A stretch of DNA of 10,219 bases from NCBI GenBank assembly GCA_000827265.1, contig KN834941.1, positions 1,795-12,013 on the forward strand, written 5' to 3'. The notes under the pieces are model-generated. The model was not told the origin of the DNA and ran no database searches. It was given only the letters and a program-made list of their open reading frames with translations. Positions 1 through 8,100 of this stretch are shown in pieces. This stretch comes from Collybiopsis luxurians FD-317 M1 (taxonomy: Eukaryota > Basidiomycota > Agaricomycetes > Agaricales > Omphalotaceae). The first letter of the stretch is position 1; each line of letters begins with the position of its first letter. The translations under genes were made by a program, and so were the position numbers.

Positions 1-2
1 AT

Positions 3-1272
3 AGGCTGCAGAGTCTCCTCAAACCCTTTGCAATTGCAACTAATGCTGCTCAAGCTGATCATTGTTGCCTAGATACAATCCTTCTTCTCCTCAGCTACTG
101 TATCACATCCACACAATACTGACATAGATTGCCACCTTCATCTTACCATTCATACAAGTCTTGAAAAATGATGGAAAAAGGCCAACCAAGATGTCTTCAT
201 CTTAGCCATCATTTTTAGCCCTTACATTCACCAAAATGCATTCAAACCAAGTGGCCAGTTTTGCTCTATTGCAGACCTCTGATATCTTGTAGACAAAGCC
301 TTCAAGCACTTCTACAGAAAGGCACCTAATAGTGCTTTTCACAAAGCCTTTACCAATTATCTCTCTTGGGTGGGAAAGTGGTCTAATGATAGAATAAATC
401 TGGACTGCCATTGAAATGATGCCCAGGAATGTGTAAGTGATGTTTGATGCTTTCTTGTTGAATATGGTTATCATATGTTATTGTAGAATTTTTTTGTTAA
501 TATTGTTCAGATTTGGCAGGAACAGCTTATGACAGAAAATCTCAATAACATTGATGGCATCAATGGAATGGTTGTAATGGCCATGAGAATTTCAAGCATG
601 GTCCCAAACTCTGCCAGCACTGAGCAAATCTTCAGCCACTTCAAAGCTGTGCACACAAAACTATGCAATCAAATGGCAGCCAAGAAAATGTGAAATATAG
701 TGCTCTTGTCACATCATATTCAATGCATGCATGGCTCTGCACCAGACTACAAACACAGAAGGGGGCTGGCTCAGGATGTACAGGGGGTGGCAGAAGCCCT
801 CATGCCAGCTACAGGTTCAGATGATATGGGGGATGTAGTTTCTAAGGGTTTATGGGTGCTGGATATGTAAGATGAGAATACAAGTGAAGGAGAAGGTGAT
901 GGTGACAGTGAACATGCTGAACATGGTGAAACTGGTGAGGGCAAGAAATGAGGTCCTGGGCCTTCTGTAATTTCATCATTTAATGAGATTGCACAAGGGT
1001 TCATGGATGATGTGAAATGTGAGGTAGAATTGGATGAAGACCCTGGTGAAATTGACATTGAAGAAGCACAAAAACTGCAAAACCTCTTTGACTATCCCTC
1101 ACTTTCTTATTCTGACTCTCCAAGCCTTGCTTGTATGACTGAGTACTGGCAGCAAGGGGAGCATGGTCTTTGGGCAGATGCAGTCCATCATGAAACCCTC
1201 ACTAAAAACTTCACTTTCATTGACAGCGCAGATGACAATTTCACTGATGACAGCAATGACAACCTGCTTTAA
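3..1272 (+). pseudogene. hAT-family transposase, C-terminal half, broken
   Basis: hAT transposases cut and paste DNA in the nucleus with an RNase H-fold core interrupted by a helical insertion. Positions 3-110 (frame 3) read LLKPFAIATNAAQADHC, and from about 112 frame 1 continues with KKANQDVFILAIIFSPYI and, near 586-690, the C-terminal dimerisation signature VPNSASTEQIFSHF followed by HTKL. An acidic tail (about 877-1272) ends with TAA at 1270-1272. Frame 1 carries eight internal stops: TGA at 169, 280, 412, 445, 691 and 949, TAG at 484 and TAA at 868. The TGA at 169 and 691, and Cys/Gln in HTKLCNQ, sit where relatives usually have Arg, consistent with CpG loss. Apart from the frame change near 110, frame 1 is preserved for over 1.1 kb. 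The stretch opening with Met at 1003 is only its last open part, not a separate gene. Confidence 0.8.
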
Positions 1273-1424
1273 TCTTGCTTTGATTTTACTTTAGACCTAG
1301 TGAACAAGAAGATATATTTGTATATTATCTGTATATTAATTGATGTACATACTTTCATAGTGGTCTACCTAACAAAGTCCCTGTTTATTGCTGCTCTTTT
1401 GTCAACAGACAAATATATGGCAAC

Positions 1425-1455
1425 TGGGTCAAGCCGGGTCAAGCCGGGTCAAGCT
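1425..1455 (+). repeat. Three direct 10-bp GGGTCAAGCC repeats, subterminal to hAT end
   Basis: GGGTCAAGCC occurs at 1426-1435 and 1436-1445, with a third copy ending in T at 1446-1455. GACCC, the inverted core, recurs at 1508-1512 just inside the element end. Short subterminal repeats of this sort are typical binding sites for hAT transposases; that role is inferred from position. Confidence 0.6.
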
Positions 1456-1510
1456 GGTAACAGCAGGTTAACATTGATGTGGGCAAAAATTGGTCATGAC
1501 CAATCCAGAC

Positions 1511-1537
1511 CCAGTCAATGGCAACCCTGGTTGTACC
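1511..1537 (-). repeat. Candidate 3' terminal inverted repeat of the hAT element plus target duplication
   Basis: Positions 1511-1529 read on the minus strand start CAGGGTTGCCATTGAC, close to known hAT termini. If the element ends at 1529, the adjoining 8 bases GTTGTACC (1530-1537) are the expected target-site duplication. The left copy is outside the window, so this rests on motif and position only. Confidence 0.5.
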
Positions 1538-1861
1538 ACTGGAGACATTAGTCCCTTGTAGATGATAGCCCTGTTAAGCTCATGCAGTAGAGACAATGTG
1601 TTATGCCCTGAACTCTTTTTTTGCAAGTATATGCACCTGTCAGTACTAGCAGAGCAAGTTCTCATGTCTGGTCCACCACTGGAAAGCTACCATATACTCC
1701 ATTCACTTCAGAGACATTCTGCAGATGATCCAATCATTGTTACATTTCCATATGCATTCTGATTCACTCAATTATTGTTCATCTGACTGTTCTGCATCAC
1801 ACCATCCTTCCACAACAGTCATAATTCCATTTCCAGTAGCTTCTGTGGGTATTCTGTATGC

Positions 1862-1985
1862 TATATAAGTATCATATGTACATTCAAGTGTTCTTTACAC
1901 TGTTATTACCTGAACTACCATCTCTATTGTGTTTTCTCTGTTTTCTCTGTCTTGGAATTTCTTTTTCTTTTTCTCTTTTCATTTC
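1862..1985 (+). promoter_or_regulatory. TATA box followed by CT-rich tract (promoter- or LTR-like)
   Basis: TATATAA lies at 1862-1868. About 60 bases downstream comes a strongly pyrimidine-rich stretch (about 1927-1985) ending in TTTCATTTCTAG. A TATA box followed by a CT-rich start region is the common fungal promoter layout and is also common in fungal LTRs. No downstream reading frame is intact, so any promoter use is inferred. Confidence 0.3.
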
Positions 1986-2611
1986 TAGTCTGAATGTCTG
2001 AATCTATATGCCTTCTGCAACATGCTAGAAGGAATTCTGGAGCACAATTAAGTGCTGCACAACTACTCTGAACCCTCATCACCATTCTGAAACATCAATT
2101 TGGGTCACTCTACTGATATTTACTACTGCAGGTTCTATCTACTTGTACATTGAGTCACAAAGCAGTATACAGTGGAGTGACTTTCAAGAGCACAGTAATC
2201 AGTTAAGCAGAAGCTGATCCCAATTGACAGAGTTAAATAAATAGTCTACTGGTACAGGCAGGATACTCACCTGGTCCCAATCAACAGAGAGGTCATAATG
2301 GGGACTCAGGTTACAGATGGTAGGTATATATACTGTAGTGAACTGTAAGAGGGACTAATGCTACTGGAAGACAACAGCTAAGTGACAGCCACAAGAATAA
2401 AGTGTATGGAGCATGTGGTCATGCGATATGAGAACAGCAACAAGGAACACTTCATTAATAAAACAATGGCAGTGGGAACAAAGATAGAAAGAGAACAACA
2501 ATACTGTGTGGAGTGGAGATAAGGGGATTCATGTGTCCAAGGAGTATTGATATGAAAGTTAGTCATAAATGTGATCATGTGAAAGGTGTATAATAAAAGG
2601 AAAATGGATAG

Positions 2612-2676
2612 AGGGTTAGGGTTGGTTAGACTGGTTAGGGATTAGGGGTTGAGGATATAAATTGGGGCAGAGCCCC
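2612..2676 (+). repeat. Degenerate TTAGGG-like patch with adjoining GC hairpin
   Basis: TTAGGG occurs at 2615, 2635 and 2642, with near-copies between. It is followed at 2664-2676 by GGGGC-AGA-GCCCC, a perfect 5-bp stem with a 3-base loop. Basidiomycete telomeres commonly use TTAGGG, but three irregular copies are too few to call a former telomere. Confidence 0.35.
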
Positions 2677-2934
2677 ACCATAGACTGTCCACAATTTGAA
2701 AACTGTTCATCTGGTCACATTGTGACATAGGTCAAAATGAAATCAGTCCAAAGCATGAAGTCTAGTGTGGCTTTACTACTCTGAACTGTGGTTTATCCAG
2801 ATTATCTACTTGAGATATGTATGTTAATCCTTGCTTTTGTTTTGCTTTATTAACTTCTGTGTGTTTAACCAGTTAAACAAGAATTTCATCAGAATGACTT
2901 AAATGGCTGGGCTGGTTTGACAGAGCTAATCAGG

Positions 2935-4327
2935 TTATTGCAAAATGAATGTCAATTTGGCAGTGCCATCATCTGCAAGTGTCCTCCATACAGCTGGACA
3001 AGTGAACAGTGAGTGTTTCTGCTCATTACTTGCTACAGAAATAGGAAGTCAAGAAGGGTCAGAATCCATAGCACCCAACAGATAGACATTGTAAGGGTGG
3101 CAGATTGGTCCTGATGAAAGCAAATCACAGTAGTAGGAAATGCAGAGGTAGGAAGGTGCTATAATGTTTGCAGACCCTGTATCAGGAAATCCAACTACAC
3201 AGGGCATTACACATGATTTGACAGATACATATAATTTAATAATTCTCTCTTGACTTTTGATCAGAGGGACAGTAAGAGATCAAGCAAAATGTTAACTTAC
3301 TGTTTTCCATTTAAAATAGGCATGACAATAATCTTCTGTGGTACCCAGTATTTGTGTAGAGACTAGAGGCCATTGGAAAGAAAGGGAAAAATTCGTCCAT
3401 TTGTCTATGGCTAGTCTAGGACAGACAATCATCAAGTTGTAGTCAAGTCCTGATAATAGGCCTACAACTGTAAAACAAAAGATCCCATTAAGCATGAGCC
3501 AGTTGTTTCTAGGAGGGTAATGAAATTGTTAGATTACATTATGAAAGGTTGCAAGTGTTGGCAAATTCTTTGGCAGAAGGCATGTCAAACTTGATGTGAA
3601 AAAAAGGACAGCATGCAGTACAAATGGCCTAATGTCAAAATGTTGCAGTATTCCAGGATTTGACTGATGATCTCTGGAGGCACTGCGTCGAGTTTAAGCA
3701 TGCATCCAAGTGCTAGATCACTCTTGTCAGTGAAATTATAAAATAGGAGAACATGGCATTTACAATTGAAAGGCAGGAGCTATTAAATCTTTTTCAGTCT
3801 CCAGGTTGTATAAAATACAATGTGCTGAAATTGTGTTGAAAGCATTTAGCAAATAATTTAGGTAGTTCAACTGATTGAAGAACAGGCAGCTGCTTAGTTC
3901 AATATACAACACCATGAGCTTTGAAATCCACAGAGTTGAATGCATGGACTGAATATCTTCCTCAGAAGCAGCCATAAAAACATCAACTGTATTTGTAAAG
4001 CACAATGTATCAGACAGGGATGAGAGGTGAATGGACTCCAAGTGCAAGCAGATTGCAAAAGACTAATCACTGCTTGACCAAAATTTTGAGTGGCTAACTG
4101 TTGTACCTCATGATTTATACCCTCAGACAATGAGGTTTGGCACAGACAATTGAAATTTATCAGTTGATTCTGCAATGACAGTGCAGCACCTGCCTTTCCA
4201 TGTGCAGTAGGAGCAACATTGCAAGTGACAATTTCATTAATTCAGCATCAACTTCTTGAATATATGCAGGCAAGAGCCAGGGAGGAGGCAAACTCAACAC
4301 TGTTCACAGAACATCTGCAAATTGCAT
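2935..4327 (-). pseudogene. Broken intron-bearing gene with F-box-like segment
   Basis: I do not recognise the whole protein. Read on the minus strand, a plausible Met (4325-4327) follows a CT-rich leader and opens MQFADVLXTVLSLPPPWLL, where X is a TGA. The frame then shifts near 4240 to TCNVAPTAHGKAGAALSLQ and shifts again near 4045 to DVFMAASEEDIQSMHSTLW. An F-box-like block follows at 3621-3692. A candidate exon at 3301-3467 (containing LAIDKWTNFSLSFQWPLV) is bounded by TTTGTTTTACAG and GTAAGT. The last block (3195 to the TAA at 2935-2937) is open for 86 codons except for one TGA at 3049-3051, and ends HSLFTCPAVWRTLADDG... The phase across the 3195-3300 intron is not clean. Long frame-preserved stretches, splice signals and CGA-to-TGA stops argue for real but dead coding sequence. 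It may be a host F-box-type gene or cargo of a transposon. Confidence 0.5.
3621..3692 (-). other. F-box-like motif inside the broken minus-strand gene
   Basis: The minus-strand reading contains LDAVPPEIISQILEYCNI followed by LTLGHL. This fits the F-box pattern of a Leu-Pro start, a Glu-Ile-hydrophobic helix and a hydrophobic Ile-Leu-Thr-Leu-x-x-Leu end. F-box proteins recruit substrates to SCF ubiquitin ligases through Skp1 and are numerous in mushroom genomes. The open stretch covering it runs from 3734 to a TGA at 3585-3587. The call rests on about 24 residues only. Confidence 0.45.
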
Positions 4328-4866
4328 CTTTGTGGAGAAGAAGGAAAGAATGCAAGTAGCACAATTTAAAATCACATAACAATAGATGAGATAAATATCG
4401 GATCTCAGCCTTTCAAAAAAAAAAATTAGACACTGTAGGGTTCAGCTGTCATTTTCTAAACCACAAGACCCTCCTCTAGAGAGTTGGGGATCTGTCGGCA
4501 TTCCAAAGTCTGCCTGTATGCACAACTACATCCTTTTTGAAATGTGTTTCAGCTCATTTTCAAGCATATCAGTGCCTTCTCTAGTGTTAAAACAACTGCC
4601 CATAAGTTAAAGAAGTAGAAAATCCAACTAGGCCATTCTCACACTTTGGATGTGAATGGGTTTGCATGGTGTGCTGACTATTGTTTAATTTGGCCACCAA
4701 TATTGTGGGGAGCATACTAGGTAAAAACATGAGTGAGGGTTATAAGAGCACTTACAAGGTCAAAACCCAATAGCCGCTATGAGTAGCCTATTTGGGACAT
4801 ATAATAGGCAGTATGTTGATCAAAATAACCACCTGTTGATAAAAGGAGGTTGGCGGGCCAATGAAA
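4328..4866. other. Spacer between broken F-box-like gene and satellite
   Basis: No coding signal is visible. It includes an 11-base A run at about 4415-4425 (T run on the minus strand, upstream of the minus-strand gene) and AT-rich DNA without clear repeats. The gene's promoter, if any survives, would lie at about 4330-4450; I see no convincing TATA box there. Confidence 0.4.
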
Positions 4867-5810
4867 CCCTGGGAGCCAGAGTGATTAATTTCCCATCTTG
4901 GTAGTCATTGGAGTGCATATTCACTATTAGGTTGGGAGTCAGAGTGAATATTCACTAACCAGAGAGGCAGAGTGATGGTTTTCCTATCTTGGTAGTCAGA
5001 GTGGATATGCACTCTATCCTTCTCAGAATTAGAGTGAATATTCACTGACCAAGGATTCAGAGTGGATATTCACTCTTTGCTTCTGAGAGTCAGAGTGAAT
5101 ATTCACTGCCCACGGAGTCAGAGTGGATATCTACTTTTCCCTTTTTAGGGGCCAGAGTGAATATTCACTCTTTCCTTTCTGGGAATCAGAGTAAATATTC
5201 ACTCTCTTGAAAATCAGAGTGAATATTCACTCCCCTGGGAGTCAGAGTGATTGCTTTCCCATCTTGGTAGTCAGAGTGGATATTCACTCTTTCATTCCTG
5301 GGAATCAGAGTGAGTATTCACTCCCCTGAGCCAGAGTGATTGTTTTCCCATCTTGGTAGTTGGAGTGGATATGCACTCTATCCTTCTCAGAATCAGAGTG
5401 AATATTCACCAACCAGGGAATCAGAGTGATATTCACTCCCCTGCCAGAAGTCAGAGTGATTGCTTTCCCATCTCGGTAGTCAGTGGATATTCACTCTTTT
5501 CTTCTTAGGAATCAGAGTGAATATTCACTCCCCTGAGCCAGAGTGATTGTTTTTCCATCTTGGCAGTTGGAGTGGATATGCACTCTATCCTTCTCAGAAT
5601 CAGGGTGAATACTCACTATCAAGTTGGGAGTCAGAGTGGATATTCACTCTTTCCTTCTTAGGAATCAAAGTAAATATTCACTCCCCTGGGAGTCAGAGTG
5701 ATTGCTTTCCCATCTTGGTAGTCAGAGTGGATATGCACTACATTCTGCTCAGAATCAGAGTGAATATTTACTGACTAGGGAGTCAGAGTGGATATTCACT
5801 CTTTCACTCT
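4867..5810. repeat. Minisatellite of palindromic modules in higher-order units
   Basis: About 24 modules, by eye, share the core GAGTGRATATTCACTC, itself a near-perfect palindrome; 5154-5171 is a perfect 18-bp palindrome (AGAGTGAATATTCACTCT). Three module kinds alternate: A (core then TTTCCTTCTYRGGA), B (core then CCCTGGGAG) and C (CAGAGTGATTG then TTTCCCATCTTGGTAGT, without the palindrome). C modules end near 4905, 4996, 5271, 5360, 5480, 5567 and 5721, giving spacings of about 87-91 bases or larger. A longer composite of about 78 bases recurs at 4968, 5332 and 5539, the last two nearly identical, so units were amplified in blocks. The array is intergenic; a 75-codon open frame at 5547-5774 simply translates the repeats. 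It could fold into hairpins or cruciforms. No function can be read from it. Confidence 0.9.
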
Positions 5811-6161
5811 GTGCCACACACTCAAGCACAGTCTTGCAAGATGACAATGAGACTGAACATGCAACAGGCCTTAAAGAGTGAGTCAGCATTTGGTTCAGTT
5901 TGTGCTCACTGTGTGGTAGTCACTGGAATGAGGAAAAAGTCCTAATACTATGGCCGTAACTTTAACTACTAATCATAACCCTGACTAGGAGGAAGTGATA
6001 TTGTCATATATTCACCAATAGGAATTGGGTAAATTCTAGCCATAGCCACATTATACACTGTGCTCTCTGCCAATGCCAAGGTAAATTCTTACCAGACAGT
6101 TAGTACATTCTACATCAAGGATAAACTGAATGCTCAAGCAGGTGAGTTAAAAACTGACATG
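5811..6161. other. Spacer after the satellite, no gene seen
   Basis: Just after the array the sequence becomes non-repetitive. I find no convincing reading frame or family motif. The right part (about 6060-6161) may be the 3' body of the tRNA-derived relic that starts at 6257 on the minus strand, since the two adjoin and no boundary is visible. Confidence 0.3.
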
Positions 6162-6257
6162 AGTGCACATGGTAATCAGACCCTTGTCTTTGAGCTGTGG
6201 GTTGAGAGTCCTGGCAATTGAGCTTCAACATTTGTACCCACTGAGCTATTGTGCCAC
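6162..6257 (-). repeat. tRNA-like relic, possibly the head of a SINE
   Basis: On the minus strand the segment opens GTGGCACAA and then TAGCTCAGTGGG (6237-6248), a good match to the polymerase III A box. About 53 bases further comes GGGTCTGATTACC (6171-6183), an imperfect B box, then GTGCAC, which could partly pair with the opening GTGGCAC. Total length near 95 bases suits the long-variable-arm tRNA classes (Leu/Ser). The B box is too degraded for a working tRNA gene. A tRNA-derived SINE or tRNA pseudogene is the best reading; no tail or target duplication was located. Confidence 0.4.
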
Positions 6258-6345
6258 TGTGATTATAGATTCCAGGATATATTTGACTGGAGCTTCTCAG
6301 ATGTGGTGGGCCAGGTGACCATCCATTAATTGTATGATACCTAAC

Positions 6346-7289
6346 TTAGGCATTTATTGCTGACACCTGAAAACAGTTGAGGTACTGAGTGCAATCCTGT
6401 AATTCCTCCATTTGCTCTTCCAATTGTTGGATTATCTCCCGAACCTCAATTCTCTCTTGTTTGAGTCTTTCTTCTTCCTTTGTACTTCAGCTTTGTGTTC
6501 CATCAATTGAATAACAGTGAACAAAGGAAGATTTCACTTTCCCTGGTACACCGAAACACTTAAAATGTAATTGGTTAATCAAGAAAGTAGGTTTTGAATA
6601 TCATTGGAGACTTACATTGAGCTCTCAGCCAAAACCTAGTGGTGAGATGGTCAAGCGAGGCATCATGACTGAGGGGCCCTTCCCAGCTAGCTGCAAGGTC
6701 AGAGCATGGGCAAGAAAGCAACTGCATCTGTCTTCATTCTCTGTTGGACAGCTGCATGTTGTTGGGGTCAATTAGCAAAGGGAGGGACATTGAAGGCAAG
6801 GAAGAAACACAGACATTTTCAATGTCAGCATATGCATTCAGTTGACCATGAAAGGTAGTGCTGCCAAGTTCTTCATCTGTCACAAAATGGACATGATCGA
6901 AAAGACTTTCTCAGCCAGTGCTTCGTAGAGCTCTGAGGGAGTATCTAATTGCTAAGTAAGGTAAAGAACTCATGATCAAGATCAAGGGATGAGCATACTT
7001 AAAATCTCAAATATAGAAAATAATGCTGCAGTGTCTTTAACACTCCTCAGCTCTAAATTATTGACCTTCGAGGTGAATGACAAGTGTACAATGCATCCTT
7101 AATCTTGTCATAGTCTGTCACACAGGAATTTTTAAGCTCTGCCAATCCAGTGTGGGCAAAAACAACTTGGTCCTGTGGTTTGACAAGTCTGCATCTTTGC
7201 TGAAAACTTTCAATAGAACTAGAGAGGCAATTCCTTTCCAGTCCAAGAGATATAATCTGAACCACCGAAAGATGAACAAGAGCAAATCA
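6346..7289 (-). pseudogene. Broken intron-bearing gene of unknown function with C-terminal coiled coil
   Basis: I do not recognise the family. The minus-strand order is: an open block 7286-7053 (RLVKPQDQVVFAHTGLAELK), a frame slip near 7065, LRSVKDTAALFSIFEIL, a candidate 54-nt intron 6998-6945 (GTATGC...AATTAG) that joins in phase to TPSELYEALAEKVF, a slip near 6902, then DEELGSTTFHGQLNAYADIE and WEGPLSHDASLDHLTTRFWL. A candidate 73-nt intron (6615-6543, GTAAGT...GTACCAG) also joins in phase to the last exon, which reads EEERLKQERIEVREIIQQLE with more heptads and ends at TAA 6346-6348. In-frame TGAs lie at 6734-6736 and 6487-6489. Two phase-compatible introns and a coiled coil make former coding function likely. 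It may be a second gene of the KDZ-like element upstream on the same strand, or a host gene. Confidence 0.5.
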
Positions 7290-8089
7290 GCTTGAACAAT
7301 CTCAAGGAAGAGTAAGAATCAGCAGCATTTGATATTTTTTTGTGAAACCTCAATTTTGGCCACTGAAAGAGTAGAACAGCAAGAAACTTATGGAGACAGT
7401 GATGGTTCAAAGCAGAGGTTGCCAGTTTGGTGCCATGACAAAACCTGAATATGACTCAAGTTGGCATGCACATGACTCTTTGGACAATGGAATTCCACAG
7501 CATCCACAGCAGTAGTGGTGAAAACTCACTATCATTCTGAGATTTGAGATGACATACTCAAATCACATAAGTTTGGATCAGATCCAGTACATACTGCTAT
7601 TATTATTAGTACTACCGCTCAAAGCAGATGACAATAGCATACAAGTAGATGTCAAGTGCATTTGAGAAGGACCTTAGGCACCCAAGCAAAGCCCAATTGC
7701 CATCATATTTAGATGCTGGCTGTCATTGATTTCAACTGTCACTTTCCAAGTACCTTTGACCCCTTCCTTCCATCCCCCTCCTCCCACTGCTTTCTCCATC
7801 CAGTGTACAGGTGTGGCCTGTATCACCTAGGTGAACTTGGGTTCACCCCGACACTATCCAGATCAGGTTTCAATACCATGGTCTGATATGGTGGAATGAA
7901 AATCTTGTGGTGAATCCTTGATATTGGCAAGGGATATTGAGGCTCTGTAGGCAGACTCAATGTTTTTGGACAGATGCAAGTAGCCAGGTATGTAAAATTA
8001 ATACTCTACAGGTATCTAATATAACTTGATTCAATGTTTTTGGACAGATATGAACAGCCAGGTATGTAAAATTATTACTCTACAAGTAT
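7290..8089. other. Spacer between the two minus-strand relics
   Basis: A minus-strand stretch at 7391-7525 is open for 45 codons (AVEFHCPKSHVHANLSHIQV) and may be an upstream exon of the coiled-coil relic. The plus strand is also open over about 7400-7510 (AMTKPEYDSSWHAHDSL), so the strand is uncertain. A pyrimidine-rich tract lies at about 7757-7801, a hairpin at 7824-7847, and the first copy of a tandem duplication from 7957. I see nothing else. Confidence 0.35.
7824..7847. repeat. Overlapping palindrome and hairpin
   Basis: CACCTAGGTG (7824-7833) is a perfect 10-bp palindrome. Overlapping it, GGTGAAC (7830-7836) and GTTCACC (7841-7847) form a perfect 7-bp stem around a TTGG loop. It could be a relic of a transposon end, but no partner was found. 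Confidence 0.5.
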
Positions 8090-8100
8090 CTAATGTAACT
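7957..8100. repeat. Tandem duplication, two 70-bp copies with a 74-bp period
   Basis: Copies at 7957-8026 and 8031-8100 both begin TCAATGTTTTTGGACAGAT and end near TAACT, separated by four bases and differing at several scattered sites. The second copy contains the last codons and the stop (8090-8092) of the KDZ-like transposase reading frame, so the repeat duplicates that gene's very 3' end and downstream DNA. Confidence 0.85.

Larger units (their letters stand above)
1..1529 (+). mobile_element. Degenerate hAT DNA transposon, 3' part (left end outside window)
   Basis: The segment holds the C-terminal half of a hAT transposase (to 1272), a non-coding tail, short direct GGGTCAAGCC repeats at 1426-1455 and a candidate 3' terminal inverted repeat ending at 1529. 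Read on the minus strand this end begins CAGGGTTGCCATTG, which resembles the CAGGGTTGSCA-type termini of many fungal hAT elements (from memory). The 5' end lies left of the window, so the matching inverted repeat and 8-bp target duplication cannot be tested here. The next 8 bases, 1530-1537, would be the duplication. Multiple stops and a frame change show the element is non-autonomous today. Confidence 0.7.
1530..2934. other. Spacer of about 1.4 kb without a supportable gene
   Basis: No recognisable protein emerges in six frames. A plus-strand open stretch at 1562-1762 (66 codons) and a hydrophobic minus-strand one at 2378-2578 exist, but neither resembles a family I know and neither shows a consistent pattern of decayed Arg codons. 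The stretch holds a TATATAA box followed by pyrimidine-rich DNA, a degenerate TTAGGG patch and a small GC hairpin. The sequence CCAAT-GACAGAG appears twice in varied form near 2220 and 2276. It is probably older transposon-derived DNA past recognition. Confidence 0.4.

Noticed and set aside
202..474. 90-codon minus-strand open frame
   Set aside because: It is antisense to the recognisable hAT transposase and lacks any family motif.
771..1058. 95-codon Ser/Pro-rich minus-strand open frame
   Set aside because: It is the antisense shadow of the acidic hAT C-terminal tail.
1300..1551. 83-codon plus-strand open frame
   Set aside because: It crosses the subterminal repeats and the candidate hAT end, so it is not a conserved gene.
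1562..1762. 66-codon plus-strand open frame after the hAT end
   Set aside because: It resembles no family I know, shows no splice or decay pattern, and the opposite strand is also partly open here.
2378..2578. Hydrophobic 66-codon minus-strand open frame
   Set aside because: AT-rich sequence often gives such hydrophobic stretches by chance; no motif or supporting context was found.
3165..3190. DTGSANIIAPS as an aspartic protease active site on the minus strand
   Set aside because: The surrounding residues do not fit a retroviral-type or pepsin-type protease, and no other protease or pol motif is near.
5547..5774. 75-codon plus-strand open frame inside the satellite
   Set aside because: It only translates the repeat modules; similar stretches occur in other frames and no independent protein signal is present.
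4867..5810. CRISPR-like array of palindromic repeats
   Set aside because: Intervals are themselves repeated modules rather than unique spacers, there are no cas genes, and the context is eukaryotic.
7866..7877. GGTTTCAATACC as a tRNA B box
   Set aside because: No matching A box or acceptor stem was found at a suitable distance upstream.
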